Assembly (NCBI RefSeq): GCF_003248605.1 | Contig: NZ_QFPF01000006.1 | Location: forward strand, 1 to 46,639 | Direction: 5' to 3' | Length of the DNA stretch: 46,639 nt | Origin: Microbacterium sp. | Lineage (GTDB): Bacteria; Actinomycetota; Actinomycetes; Actinomycetales; Microbacteriaceae | Shown here: positions 1 to 7,255 of the stretch, one piece after another | Numbering within the stretch: the first letter of the stretch is position 1 | Layout: each line of letters starts with the position of its first letter | Program-made: the position numbers and the translations under genes | The notes under the pieces: generated by a model | What the model was told of the DNA's origin: nothing | The model's input: only the letters and a program-made list of their open reading frames with translations | Database searches by the model: none

Positions 1-29
1 AACGCCTCGAACGGATGCTGTCGCCGCAG

Positions 30-85
30 CTGTCCACAGATCCGCACGCTACGCGGGGTCTCCGACATCCACACGCTGTGGAAAC
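30..85. other. cluster of three DnaA-box-like 9-mers
   Basis: Three 9-mers resemble the DnaA box TTRTCCACA: CTGTCCACA at 30-38 (one mismatch), ACATCCACA at 65-73 (two mismatches) and the reverse-strand copy read from TGTGGAAAC at 77-85. The last two overlap in a palindrome, TCCACACGCTGTGGA at 68-82. No gene is seen between the left edge and the MFS gene at 218. Function is unproven; this could be a DnaA-binding regulatory site or chance. Confidence 0.25.
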
Positions 86-97
86 TCGACCGCGGCG

Positions 98-130
98 TGT
101 CGCGGGCGTGTCGCGCACCTGTCGCGAACC
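98..130 (+). repeat. three TGTCGCG direct repeats with 11-base period
   Basis: TGTCGCG begins at 98, 109 and 120, exactly 11 bases apart, so all three copies lie on one face of the helix. A fourth copy begins at 169. They sit upstream of the -10-like hexamer of the MFS gene and could bind a regulator in tandem; that role is inferred. Confidence 0.5.
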
Positions 131-203
131 CCGCCCGCGCCCCGCGCATCCCCCGGCGCGCGCCCCGATGTCGCGCTCCTGCACGGACGTCGGCGGCCGG
201 TCG

Positions 204-209
204 TACGAT
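204..209 (+). promoter_or_regulatory. -10-like hexamer of MFS gene
   Basis: TACGAT lies 8 bases before the GTG start at 218 and no Shine-Dalgarno sequence separates them. This suggests a leaderless or nearly leaderless transcript. The spacing is longer than the 6 bases seen at most other genes here. Confidence 0.4.
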
Positions 210-217
210 GGATCCTC

Positions 218-1423
218 GTGGGCGCCTACCGTGATCTGCTGCGCACGCCGGGCGTCGGCCGCATCATCGCCGCACAGCTGACGGCGCGCTTTCCCAACGG
301 CATGATCTCGCTGGCGCTGCTGCTGCACGTCGAGCACATCACGGGCTCCTACGGCGCCGCCGGCCTCGTGCTGGCCGCGACATCCGTGGGGCAGGCGGTC
401 GCGGGGCCCGTGACGAGCCGCTGGATGGGCGTGTGGGGCATGCGCCCAGTGCTGACCCTCACGATGATCGTCTGCGCCCTCGCGATCACGGCGATCGCGC
501 TCATCGTCCTGCCCGTGCCCGCCTACATGGCCCTCGGCCTGCTGGCGGGCCTGGCCACGCCGCCCGTGCAGTCGGCGGTGCGCACGATCTACCCCAAGAT
601 GGTCAACTCCCGCCAGCTGACCCCCCTCTTCTCTCTCGACGCCTCGCTGCAGGAGCTCATCTGGGTCTTCGCGCCCGTCGTGATCACTTTCGTCGCGCTC
701 CAGGTCGGCACCGTGCCCGCGCTCCTGCTCATCGTCGTGATCCTGCTCGGCGGCTGCGCCTGGTTCATCGCCTCGCCCGAGCTCGGGCGCGTGCGCATCC
801 CGCGCAGCCGCCGCTCGATCGGCAAGGTGCTCGCGAAGGCGCCCGTGCTCCTGGGCACCGTCATCGGATTCCTCCTCATCGGCGCGTGCGCCGCCGTCGA
901 GGCGGGAGTCGTCGCAAGCTTCGGGCACGGCGGGTTCGAGGCGGGCATCATCCTCGCCCTCTTTGCGGTGGGCAGCCTCGCGGGCGGGCTCTCCTTCGGC
1001 CACATCCCGATCGGTCCCTGGGCGATGGCTCGTCGCATGGCGATCGTGACCGTGGGCCTGACCCTCACGACGCTCTCGCTGAACGCGTTCTGGCTGGGCG
1101 GCACGCTGATCCTCGCCGGCATCGGCATCGCCCCGGCGCTCGCGGTGATCTTCGCGATCACGAGCGCGAGCGTGAAGTTCAGCGACACCGCCGAGGCCTA
1201 CGGCTGGATCGGCACCGGGCAGCTGATCGGCGCGGCGGCGGGCTCCGCCATCGCCGGATTCCTCATCGACGGCGCGGGACCCTCGGGCGCCTACTGGGCG
1301 GCGGCCGCGTTCGCAGCCGTCGGCGTGGCCGTCTCCGTGGTGTTCGTGCGGTCCTTCCCCGATCTGCGGGGGCGCGACGCCAGCCCGATCCCCGATACCG
1401 AGCCGGTGCCCACGATCACCTGA
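218..1423 (+). CDS. MFS-family membrane transporter
   Basis: This 401-residue protein is strongly hydrophobic throughout, with about 12 predicted membrane segments, and reads as a major facilitator superfamily transporter of unknown substrate in the cytoplasmic membrane. The two halves are joined by a basic cytoplasmic loop near residues 185-205, as is usual in the family. The GTG start at 218 is chosen because it follows a -10-like hexamer and the first helix begins soon after. The C-terminal tail of about 25 residues is polar. The next gene is convergent, so this is probably a single-gene unit. Fold is confident; substrate is not predictable from sequence alone. Confidence 0.8.
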   Translation: MGAYRDLLRTPGVGRIIAAQLTARFPNGMISLALLLHVEHITGSYGAAGLVLAATSVGQAVAGPVTSRWMGVWGMRPVLTLTMIVCALAITAIALIVLPVPAYMALGLLAGLATPPVQSAVRTIYPKMVNSRQLTPLFSLDASLQELIWVFAPVVITFVALQVGTVPALLLIVVILLGGCAWFIASPELGRVRIPRSRRSIGKVLAKAPVLLGTVIGFLLIGACAAVEAGVVASFGHGGFEAGIILALFAVGSLAGGLSFGHIPIGPWAMARRMAIVTVGLTLTTLSLNAFWLGGTLILAGIGIAPALAVIFAITSASVKFSDTAEAYGWIGTGQLIGAAAGSAIAGFLIDGAGPSGAYWAAAAFAAVGVAVSVVFVRSFPDLRGRDASPIPDTEPVPTIT

Positions 1424-1437
1424 GCCGAGACGGCTCG

Positions 1438-1491
1438 GTGGATGCCGTCTCGCCAGCGAATGCCGTCAGCCCAGCGGATGCCGTCAGCTCA
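1438..1491. repeat. three 18-base tandem repeats with GGATGCC core
   Basis: Three consecutive 18-base copies (1438-1455, 1456-1473, 1474-1491) share the core GATGCCGTC. The third copy contains the stop codon of the minus-strand CpaE-like gene. A short hairpin (GAGCCG, 3-base loop, CGGCTC) overlaps the MFS stop just upstream, so the area may also end transcription of both convergent genes. Confidence 0.7.
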
Positions 1492-1888
1492 CCCGCCGCA
1501 GCAGCTCCGCGACCGCGAGAGCGTACGCATCCGCCGGCTCCGGGTGTTCGAATATCCGCCGGCTGCCGCCGATCTCGATCTCGACCTCGTGCGTGTCGGC
1601 GAGCCGCCGAAGCGCGCGGAACGTGCCGCGCAGCAGCTCTCTCAGCTGATCCTCGCGCGGCAGCCACAGCGCATCCTCGAGGGCGACGGAATCCAGCGCC
1701 CACTCCGTCGTGCCGTTGAAGGCGAGGATCGTGCCCGTCGGATATGCACGCGGCTCGATCGTCATCTCGCTCACGGTGAAGACGTCGGCCTCGAACTCGG
1801 GCTCGTCCAACTGGAACCTGTCACCCGAACGCGGATGCCAGATCAGGCCCGCCTCGCGCAGCGCCAGCGCCATCTCCGTCGAGATCAT
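1484..1888 (-). CDS. small CpaE-like conserved protein of unknown function
   Basis: This 134-residue acidic soluble protein resembles short proteins in Microbacterium often labelled 'pilus assembly protein CpaE'. It begins MISTEMALALREAGLIW and contains the stretch FNGTTEWALDS and the motif WLPREDQLRELL. It is far shorter than true CpaE ATPases and has no Walker motif, so that label probably misleads. ATG at 1888 is preferred because GACAAT lies 7 bases upstream, like other leaderless genes here; an in-frame ATG at 1897 would add three residues. It is divergent from the alpha/beta hydrolase at 1952. No pilus genes are nearby, so function is unknown. Confidence 0.65.
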   Translation of the reverse strand: MISTEMALALREAGLIWHPRSGDRFQLDEPEFEADVFTVSEMTIEPRAYPTGTILAFNGTTEWALDSVALEDALWLPREDQLRELLRGTFRALRRLADTHEVEIEIGGSRRIFEHPEPADAYALAVAELLRRVS

Positions 1889-1939
1889 GGGCTCCATTGT
1901 CACAGCCCGGGCGAGGCACCGGGCCGGCATCTCGGTTCG

Positions 1940-1945
1940 TAGGCT
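1940..1945 (+). promoter_or_regulatory. leaderless -10 hexamer
   Basis: TAGGCT ends exactly 6 bases before the ATG at 1952, with no ribosome binding site in between. Transcription would start at or next to the A of the start codon. Confidence 0.55.
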
Positions 1946-1951
1946 GGGTCC

Positions 1952-2710
1952 ATGCCCGCACCCCTCACCCTCCCCGTGCTGTCGTGGGGCGATCCCCGCG
2001 CCGACCGCCGCGCCCTTCTCGTCCACGGACTGGGCTCCACGGGAGCGCTCATGTGGCGCATCGGCACGACGCTGGCCGACGCCGGCTGGCACGCGAGCGC
2101 CGTCGATCTGCGCGGCCACGGTGCCGCACCGCGCGCCCTCGACTACTCGATCGCCGCGTACGCCTCCGACATCGCCGCCACGACACCGGATGCTGCAGGC
2201 CCCTGGGATCTCGTGATCGGCCACTCACTCGGCGGTGCGGCGGCCGTCGTAGCGAGCGCGGAGGACAAGACATGGACCCGCCGCCTCGTTCTCATAGATC
2301 CGGGTCTGGTGGTCGATGGACGCGATGCGGAGATCGTTCGCGCCAGCCAGGAGCGGGCGCTCGCGGATCCCACCGAAGACGCGGTGCGCGCCGAGCATCC
2401 CGAGTGGCATCCCCACGACATCGAACTGAAGGCGAGTGCGGCGCGCGGGGCCAGCCGTTTCGCGATTGCGCAGACCAGCATCCAGAACGATCCGTGGGAC
2501 GTGCGAGCCGAGGCCGCACGCGTGCGCGTGCCCGTCGATGTACTCGGCGCCGACCCTGCGGTGTACAGCCTGTTCACCGGCGAGCTCGCCCAGGGAATCC
2601 TCGCGGCCAATCCGCTGTTCACCCTGACGATCGTGCCGGGCGCGGGGCACTCGCCGCACCGCGACAAGCCCGAAATCACGATGCAGATGCTTCTGGAGAT
2701 CCTCGCGTGA
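1952..2710 (+). CDS. alpha/beta hydrolase
   Basis: This 252-residue alpha/beta-hydrolase fold protein has the oxyanion region HGLGSTG near residues 25-31 and the nucleophile elbow GHSLGG with Ser92. A likely acid is the Asp in LGADPAVY, and the His is in GAGHSPH close to the C terminus, so the triad looks complete. It starts with ATG after a leaderless-type -10 hexamer. Its stop overlaps the GTG start of the acyl-CoA dehydrogenase by 4 bases, so the two are translationally coupled and probably act in one catabolic route on an ester or thioester. The substrate cannot be named. Confidence 0.85.
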   Translation: MPAPLTLPVLSWGDPRADRRALLVHGLGSTGALMWRIGTTLADAGWHASAVDLRGHGAAPRALDYSIAAYASDIAATTPDAAGPWDLVIGHSLGGAAAVVASAEDKTWTRRLVLIDPGLVVDGRDAEIVRASQERALADPTEDAVRAEHPEWHPHDIELKASAARGASRFAIAQTSIQNDPWDVRAEAARVRVPVDVLGADPAVYSLFTGELAQGILAANPLFTLTIVPGAGHSPHRDKPEITMQMLLEILA

Positions 2711-3888
2711 GCACATCCGACCCCGCACCCCACCCCGCCGATCCGGCTGCTCTTCTGCCCGACGACCTGCTCGAGCGCATCCGCTCGCGGGCCGCGACGC
2801 ACGACGTGGAGAACACCTTCCCGCACGACGACCTCGACGAGCTGCGGGCGGCGGGCTACCTGTCGATCCTCGTGCCGACCGACCGGGGCGGTGCAGGCCT
2901 CGGTCTCGCCGATGCCGCGGCGCTTCAACAGCGCCTGGCGACGGCATCCCCCGCGACGGCCCTGGCGGTCAACATGCACCTCGTCTGGACGGGGGTCGCC
3001 AAAGTGCTGCGAGAGCGCGACATCGACGACCTGGCATTCGTGCAGCACGGCGCCGCGGCGGGCGAGGTGTTCGCGTTCGGCATCAGCGAGGCCGGCAACG
3101 ACCTCGTGCTCTTCGGCAGCGACACGGACGCCGAACCCCGCCCGGACGGGTCGTATGCCTTCACGGGAACGAAGATCTTCACCTCGCTCGCCCCCGCGTG
3201 GGATCATCTGGGGCTCCACGGACTCGACACGACGTCGCCGGACGGCCCGAAGATGGTCTACGCCTTCGTGCCGCGCCAAGACGCCGTGCACACGCGCGAC
3301 GACTGGAACACGCTCGGAATGCGTGGCACGCAGAGTCGCACGACCGAGCTGCGCGGCGCGGTGGCACCCGCGGACCGGGTGGTGCGCCGCGTGGATCCCG
3401 GCCCGAATCCCGACCCCATCGTCTTCGGCATCTTCAGCGTCTTCGAGATCATGCTCGCCTCGGTATACACCGGCATCGCGCGGCGCGCGCTCGATCTCGC
3501 CGTGCAGACCGCGGCCACGCGTCGGTCGAAGAAGACCGGCGCCCCCTACAGCGCCGATCCCGACATCCGCTGGCGCGTCGCCGAGATGGCGATCTCCTAC
3601 GATGCGCTGCCCCCGCAGATCGCGGCGCTGGCGAACGACGTGGATGCCGCCGCCGATCACGGCCCGCGCTGGTTCTCTCTGCTGTCGGGCCTGAAGCACC
3701 GTGCGACGGTGACCGCGAAGCGCGTGGTCGACGAGGCGATGCTCGTCGCGGGCGGATCATCGTACTTCGCCTCCTCCGAGCTCTCGCGCCTCTATCGGGA
3801 TGTCCTCGCGGGCGCTTTCCACCCCTCGGACCCCGAATCCGCGCACGCGACGGCGGCGACGGCCTGGCTCGGGCCGGTCCCGTCCTGA
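2707..3888 (+). CDS. acyl-CoA dehydrogenase family protein
   Basis: This 393-residue protein has the acyl-CoA dehydrogenase layout: an N-terminal helical domain (about 1-115), a middle beta domain with TGTKIFTSLAPAWDHL and NTLGMRGTQS (about 150-230), and a C-terminal helical domain (about 240-380). It should bind FAD and oxidise an acyl thioester or similar substrate in the cytoplasm. The GTG at 2707 shares 4 bases with the stop of the upstream hydrolase and leads directly into the N-terminal domain, which decides the start. I do not assign a specific substrate or the catalytic base; flavin monooxygenases of the same fold are an alternative. Confidence 0.85.
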   Translation: MSTSDPAPHPADPAALLPDDLLERIRSRAATHDVENTFPHDDLDELRAAGYLSILVPTDRGGAGLGLADAAALQQRLATASPATALAVNMHLVWTGVAKVLRERDIDDLAFVQHGAAAGEVFAFGISEAGNDLVLFGSDTDAEPRPDGSYAFTGTKIFTSLAPAWDHLGLHGLDTTSPDGPKMVYAFVPRQDAVHTRDDWNTLGMRGTQSRTTELRGAVAPADRVVRRVDPGPNPDPIVFGIFSVFEIMLASVYTGIARRALDLAVQTAATRRSKKTGAPYSADPDIRWRVAEMAISYDALPPQIAALANDVDAAADHGPRWFSLLSGLKHRATVTAKRVVDEAMLVAGGSSYFASSELSRLYRDVLAGAFHPSDPESAHATAATAWLGPVPS

Positions 3889-3960
3889 GCCGAGGATGGG
3901 GCGGGCTCCGACCACGGCGCCCTCCGCGGCATCGTCCTCGCTCCGTGCGAGGATGACGGC

Positions 3961-5250
3961 ATGCCGGCCACCTCGACGGATTCCGCCCCGCTTGCACTGC
4001 TGAGCCCCGCCGACCTCGAGCGACGGCGCGGACTGCGGCGCATGAAGGCCGTCGCCCTCGGCGCGCTGATCCTGATGGCCGCCGTCTTCGTCGTCGCGTT
4101 CGCGCTGCAGGAGCGCGTGCCCGGTTTCGCGTACGTGCGTGCCGCCTCCGAGGGCGGCATGGTGGGTGCCCTCGCCGACTGGTTCGCGGTCACCGCGCTC
4201 TTCCGCAGACCGCTGGGCCTGCCGATTCCGCACACGGCGATCATCCCCCGGCGCAAGGACGAGATCGGACGCACCCTCGGTGAGTTCGTCGAGACCAACT
4301 TCCTCTCCACCGAGGTGGTGCGCGGCAAGCTCGAGAGCATCGGCGTCTCGGGGCGCGTGGGCGCCTGGCTGCGGCATCCCGAGCACGCGGAACGCGTGGC
4401 CGCCGAAGGCTCGACGATCGCCGCGGGGGTGCTGCGCGCCCTCAGCGACGACGATGTGCGCGACGTCATCAGCGAGCTCGCGCGCGAGCACCTCATAGAG
4501 CCCGAGTGGGCGCCGGCGGCGGGCGGCTGGCTCGGTCGCATCGTCGACGGCGGGGGCCATCACGCCGCCGTCGACCTCGCGGCGGACACGATCGCCGCGT
4601 GGCTGGACGCCAATCGCGACTCCTTCACGGGGCTCGTCTCACGCCGGCTTCCCGGCTGGGTGCCGAGCATCGCGCACCGTCTGGTCGATGACACCGTCTA
4701 CAGCGAGGCGGTCAAGTTCGTCGCGGCCGTGCGCACCGACCCCCAGCATCCCGCCCGTGCCGCGATCGACGGCTACCTCGCCCGACTCGCCGAGAACCTG
4801 CAGCACGACCCCGGAACGATCGCACGGTTCGAGGGCGCGAAGGGCTCGCTCTTCGACAGCCCGCGCGTGCGCTCGCTCGCCGCCGAGGCGTGGAACACCG
4901 CCAAGAACGGCCTGCTCGCCGCGCTCGATGACCCCCGCAGCGCCCTGCGCAGCCGCGCACGCGACGCCCTCACCGAGGTCGGCGAGCGGCTGACGACGGA
5001 TGCTGCGCTGCAGCACCGGGTCGACACCTGGGTGGTCGATGCCGCGACATTCGTCGTCGCGCGCTACCGCCACGACATCGCCTCGATCATCACCGAGACC
5101 ATCGAGCGCTGGGATCCGGCCGAGACGACCGAGAAGATCGAGCTGATGGTCGGTCGCGACCTGCAGTACATCCGCCTGAACGGCACGATCGTCGGTGCTC
5201 TCGCGGGCCTGGCGATCTACACCGTGGCCCACGCGCTGCTCGGTTCGTAA
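3961..5250 (+). CDS. DUF445 family membrane protein
   Basis: This 429-residue protein matches the DUF445 family. A membrane helix at about 27-47 is followed by the family signature GGMVGALADWFAVTALFRRP (about 62-81), a long helical soluble region, and a second membrane helix at the C terminus (GALAGLAIYTVAHALL). The layout suggests an envelope-anchored protein with a large helical domain; no biochemical role is established. The ATG at 3961 has no Shine-Dalgarno sequence. A GAGGAT hexamer ends 6 bases before it, a degenerate form of the leaderless promoter seen elsewhere. It is separated from its neighbours by short gaps and probably transcribed alone. Confidence 0.85.
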   Translation: MPATSTDSAPLALLSPADLERRRGLRRMKAVALGALILMAAVFVVAFALQERVPGFAYVRAASEGGMVGALADWFAVTALFRRPLGLPIPHTAIIPRRKDEIGRTLGEFVETNFLSTEVVRGKLESIGVSGRVGAWLRHPEHAERVAAEGSTIAAGVLRALSDDDVRDVISELAREHLIEPEWAPAAGGWLGRIVDGGGHHAAVDLAADTIAAWLDANRDSFTGLVSRRLPGWVPSIAHRLVDDTVYSEAVKFVAAVRTDPQHPARAAIDGYLARLAENLQHDPGTIARFEGAKGSLFDSPRVRSLAAEAWNTAKNGLLAALDDPRSALRSRARDALTEVGERLTTDAALQHRVDTWVVDAATFVVARYRHDIASIITETIERWDPAETTEKIELMVGRDLQYIRLNGTIVGALAGLAIYTVAHALLGS

Positions 5251-5294
5251 CACGCCCTTCTCGCGTCGTACATCGCGCCGCCGCCGCGCGTGGA

Positions 5295-5300
5295 TACCCT
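5295..5300 (+). promoter_or_regulatory. leaderless -10 hexamer
   Basis: TACCCT ends exactly 6 bases before the GTG start at 5307, with no ribosome binding site. Confidence 0.55.
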
Positions 5301-5306
5301 GATGCT

Positions 5307-5660
5307 GTGGATGAGACATCCCCCGACGTCGCCCTGTTCACCTATGGCACGCTGCAGCTGCCGTCGGTGCAGCTCGACACGTTCGGGCGTCTGCTGGATG
5401 CCGAGGACGACGTCCTGACGGGGTACACGATCGACTACCTCGAGATCGACGATCCGCACGTAACGGGCGTGAGCGGTCACGACGTGCATCCGATCCTGCG
5501 CCGGACCGGCGCCCGGCTCGACAAGGTGGTCGGCAAGCTCGTGCGACTCAGCGAAGCCGAGCTCGAGGCGGCCGACGAGTACGAGGTGTCGGGGTATCGC
5601 CGCGAGCACGTCGTGCTCGACTCGGGCACCCCCGCCTGGGTCTACGTCGCCCAGATCTGA
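5307..5660 (+). CDS. gamma-glutamylcyclotransferase (AIG2-like) family protein
   Basis: This 117-residue protein has the AIG2/GGCT fold signature YGTLQLPSVQ near residues 12-21, forming the substrate loop, and an acidic E-L-E-A-A-D-E-Y-E stretch near residue 90 where the family's catalytic Glu lies. Members cyclise gamma-glutamyl amines or related amides; the precise substrate here is unknown. The GTG start at 5307 is chosen because it follows TACCCT by 6 bases and leads straight into the first strand (DVALFTYGTL). It is followed by a 476-base stretch without a gene. Confidence 0.8.
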   Translation: MDETSPDVALFTYGTLQLPSVQLDTFGRLLDAEDDVLTGYTIDYLEIDDPHVTGVSGHDVHPILRRTGARLDKVVGKLVRLSEAELEAADEYEVSGYRREHVVLDSGTPAWVYVAQI

Positions 5661-5689
5661 CCCTCTGTCCGCTCGGCCATGCCGCGCGT

Positions 5690-5776
5690 GTGCACAGCTG
5701 CGGACGCAACCGCCGACACGCCGGGCCCGTGGGCACACTTCCGGCGCGTCGCATCCTCGCGTCCGCAGTTGTGCAC
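5690..5776. repeat. 18-base inverted repeat with 51-base loop
   Basis: GTGCACAGCTGCGGACGC at 5690-5707 is matched in inverted orientation at 5759-5776 with one mismatch. The right arm abuts the 18-base tandem repeat that follows. It lies 30 bases past the stop of the preceding gene and could form a long stem in RNA, or be a dispersed palindromic element. Confidence 0.65.
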
Positions 5777-5839
5777 GGCACACGGATGCCGGGCGGCACA
5801 CGGATGCCGGGCGGCACAGGGATGCCGGGCGGCACAGGG
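5776..5839. repeat. 18-base tandem repeat, 3.5 copies
   Basis: The unit CGGCACACGGATGCCGGG is present at 5776-5793 and 5794-5811, with a one-base variant at 5812-5829 and a partial copy at 5830-5839. Each unit contains CGGATGCCG. The rest of the gene-free stretch 5661-6124 holds no open frame with a recognisable protein. It does hold a further inverted repeat, GGAATGC at 5993-5999 and GCATTCC at 6011-6017. Confidence 0.8.
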
Positions 5840-6124
5840 CGCCGAGAGGGATCGCCGGGGAGCGCGGTCCCGAGGCGGTGGGGGGCAGAGCCTCGTGACC
5901 GCACCCCCGCCCCTTTGCGAAAGCGCCAGGGCCTGCCGTACGTCACGCTGCCGAGGGGGTGGCCTCAACAGGGGACGGCGAGCGGGCCGATCGGAATGCA
6001 TCCCCAGAACGCATTCCCGCATATCGTGCTCTTCATACGTACCGCACGGCGCACCGCCCCGTCTATCCCGCGCCCGATATATCTTGCTTCATCCCACGCA
6101 CCTGCCCGGGTACCCCCGCCTGCG

Positions 6125-6130
6125 TAGAGT
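6125..6130 (+). promoter_or_regulatory. leaderless -10 hexamer
   Basis: TAGAGT ends exactly 6 bases before the ATG at 6137; there is no Shine-Dalgarno sequence. Confidence 0.6.
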
Positions 6131-6136
6131 GGCCGG

Positions 6137-6625
6137 ATGAAGACCCTCGCTCTGGTGCGACATGCCAAGTCCAGCTGGGACCACGCCGATCTCGACGACC
6201 ACGATCGCCCGCTCAACGACCGCGGGCGCAGCGACGCCCCGCGCATGGCGGCACGGCTGGCGGCCACGGACTTCGTCCCCGCTCTCATCGTCTCCAGCAC
6301 CGCGGTGCGCGCCGCGACGACCGCACAGGCTTTCGCCGACGCGCTGGGCGTGCCCGTCGAGCACGATGCGCGACTCTACGGCGTCGCGCCCGCCGAACTG
6401 CTGCGCATCGTCGACGAGCGCGACGTCGACAGCATCCTCGTCGTCGCCCACGACCCCGGCCTGTCGAGCCTGGCTCAGCATTTCTCCGGCTTCCCGGACG
6501 GCGACGCGATCCCGCACATGCCCACCTGCGCAGTGGCGGTGTTCGACTTCGACGTCGACACATGGGCGGACGTGCGAGACGCGCGGCCCGTGCGCTGGAC
6601 CTACGACATCCCGCGCCCGTCCTGA
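6137..6625 (+). CDS. SixA-type histidine phosphatase family protein
   Basis: This 162-residue protein belongs to the histidine phosphatase superfamily. The RHAKSSWD motif near residues 8-15 carries the catalytic His9, and a second conserved His lies in VVAHDPGLSSLA (about 113-124). These features and the short length match SixA-like phosphohistidine phosphatases rather than phosphoglycerate mutases. The physiological phosphoprotein is unknown. The start is fixed by the -10 hexamer 6 bases upstream. It is convergent with the YbaK-type gene, with 27 bases between the stops. Confidence 0.85.
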   Translation: MKTLALVRHAKSSWDHADLDDHDRPLNDRGRSDAPRMAARLAATDFVPALIVSSTAVRAATTAQAFADALGVPVEHDARLYGVAPAELLRIVDERDVDSILVVAHDPGLSSLAQHFSGFPDGDAIPHMPTCAVAVFDFDVDTWADVRDARPVRWTYDIPRPS

Positions 6626-6652
6626 ACCCGGCAGAGCCCCCGGGTGACGCGG

Positions 6653-7129
6653 TCAGTCGACCTTCGACACCGTGCCCCCGGTCAGAGCGACGAGCTCGTC
6701 GAAGGTGAGCGGAAACACGGTGTGCGGCGTGCCGCCGGCCGCCCAGATCTCGGCGAACGTCGCCAGCGCCTCGTCGACCACAGTGGTCAGCGGCGCGGGG
6801 TGCCCGGTCGGGGCGACACCGCCGATGGCCTGCCCGGTCGCCGCACGCACCTGCTCGGCGCTGGCCCGCGCGATGTTGCCGCGGCCCAGGCGCGCGGCGA
6901 GCGCCGCGGTGTCGACCCGGTGCGCGCCGCTGGTCATCACCAGCAGCGGTTCGCCATCGCTCCAGAACACCAGGCTGTTCGCGATCGCCCCGACCTCGAC
7001 CCCGAGCGCCGCGGCGGCGAGGGCGGCGGTGGCAGCGGCATCCGGCAGGACGACGATCTCCCCCGCGATCCCCGCCTCGGCGAGGCGGTCGGCGACGATG
7101 CGGCTGCGGGGCGGAAGGTGCGCGGTCAC
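6653..7129 (-). CDS. YbaK/EbsC-type aminoacyl-tRNA deacylase domain protein
   Basis: This 158-residue single-domain protein matches the YbaK/ProX editing-domain family, with the segments VGAIANSLVFWSDGEPLLVM (about 46-65) and QAIGGVAPTGHPAPLTTVVDE (about 100-120). Such proteins hydrolyse mischarged aminoacyl-tRNAs in trans. Asn51 stands where many YbaK/ProX deacylases have the substrate-loop Lys, so the specificity, or even the activity, may differ. The GTG start at 7129 is supported by TAGGCT 6 bases upstream. It is a single gene between a convergent phosphatase and a divergent dehydrogenase. Confidence 0.8.
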   Translation of the reverse strand: MTAHLPPRSRIVADRLAEAGIAGEIVVLPDAAATAALAAAALGVEVGAIANSLVFWSDGEPLLVMTSGAHRVDTAALAARLGRGNIARASAEQVRAATGQAIGGVAPTGHPAPLTTVVDEALATFAEIWAAGGTPHTVFPLTFDELVALTGGTVSKVD

Positions 7130-7135
7130 CCCGCC

Positions 7136-7141
7136 AGCCTA
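7136..7141 (-). promoter_or_regulatory. leaderless -10 hexamer
   Basis: On the minus strand TAGGCT ends 6 bases before the GTG start at 7129, with no ribosome binding site. It is the same hexamer as that of the hydrolase gene at 1952. Confidence 0.55.
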
Positions 7142-7255
7142 CGGCGCGCCGCCGAGCGCCCGCCGCGCCCCGTCAAGGAGCAGAATGGATGCTGGAGCCG
7201 CAACGCCGCGCGCTCCCGAGCACAGCGCCCACAAGGCCCGCCGAAAAGGACCGCG

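Noticed and set aside
1..217. Replication origin at the left edge
   Set aside because: DnaA-like boxes are few and imperfect, and neither dnaA nor dnaN is present nearby; only a weak regulatory-site note is kept.
5776..5839. Tandem repeats considered as a CRISPR array
   Set aside because: The copies abut without spacers and there are no cas genes.
5642..6127. Open frames on both strands in the gene-free stretch, including a CAARHP repeat protein
   Set aside because: The repeats come from the 18-base DNA array; there is no ribosome site, -10 hexamer or family similarity.
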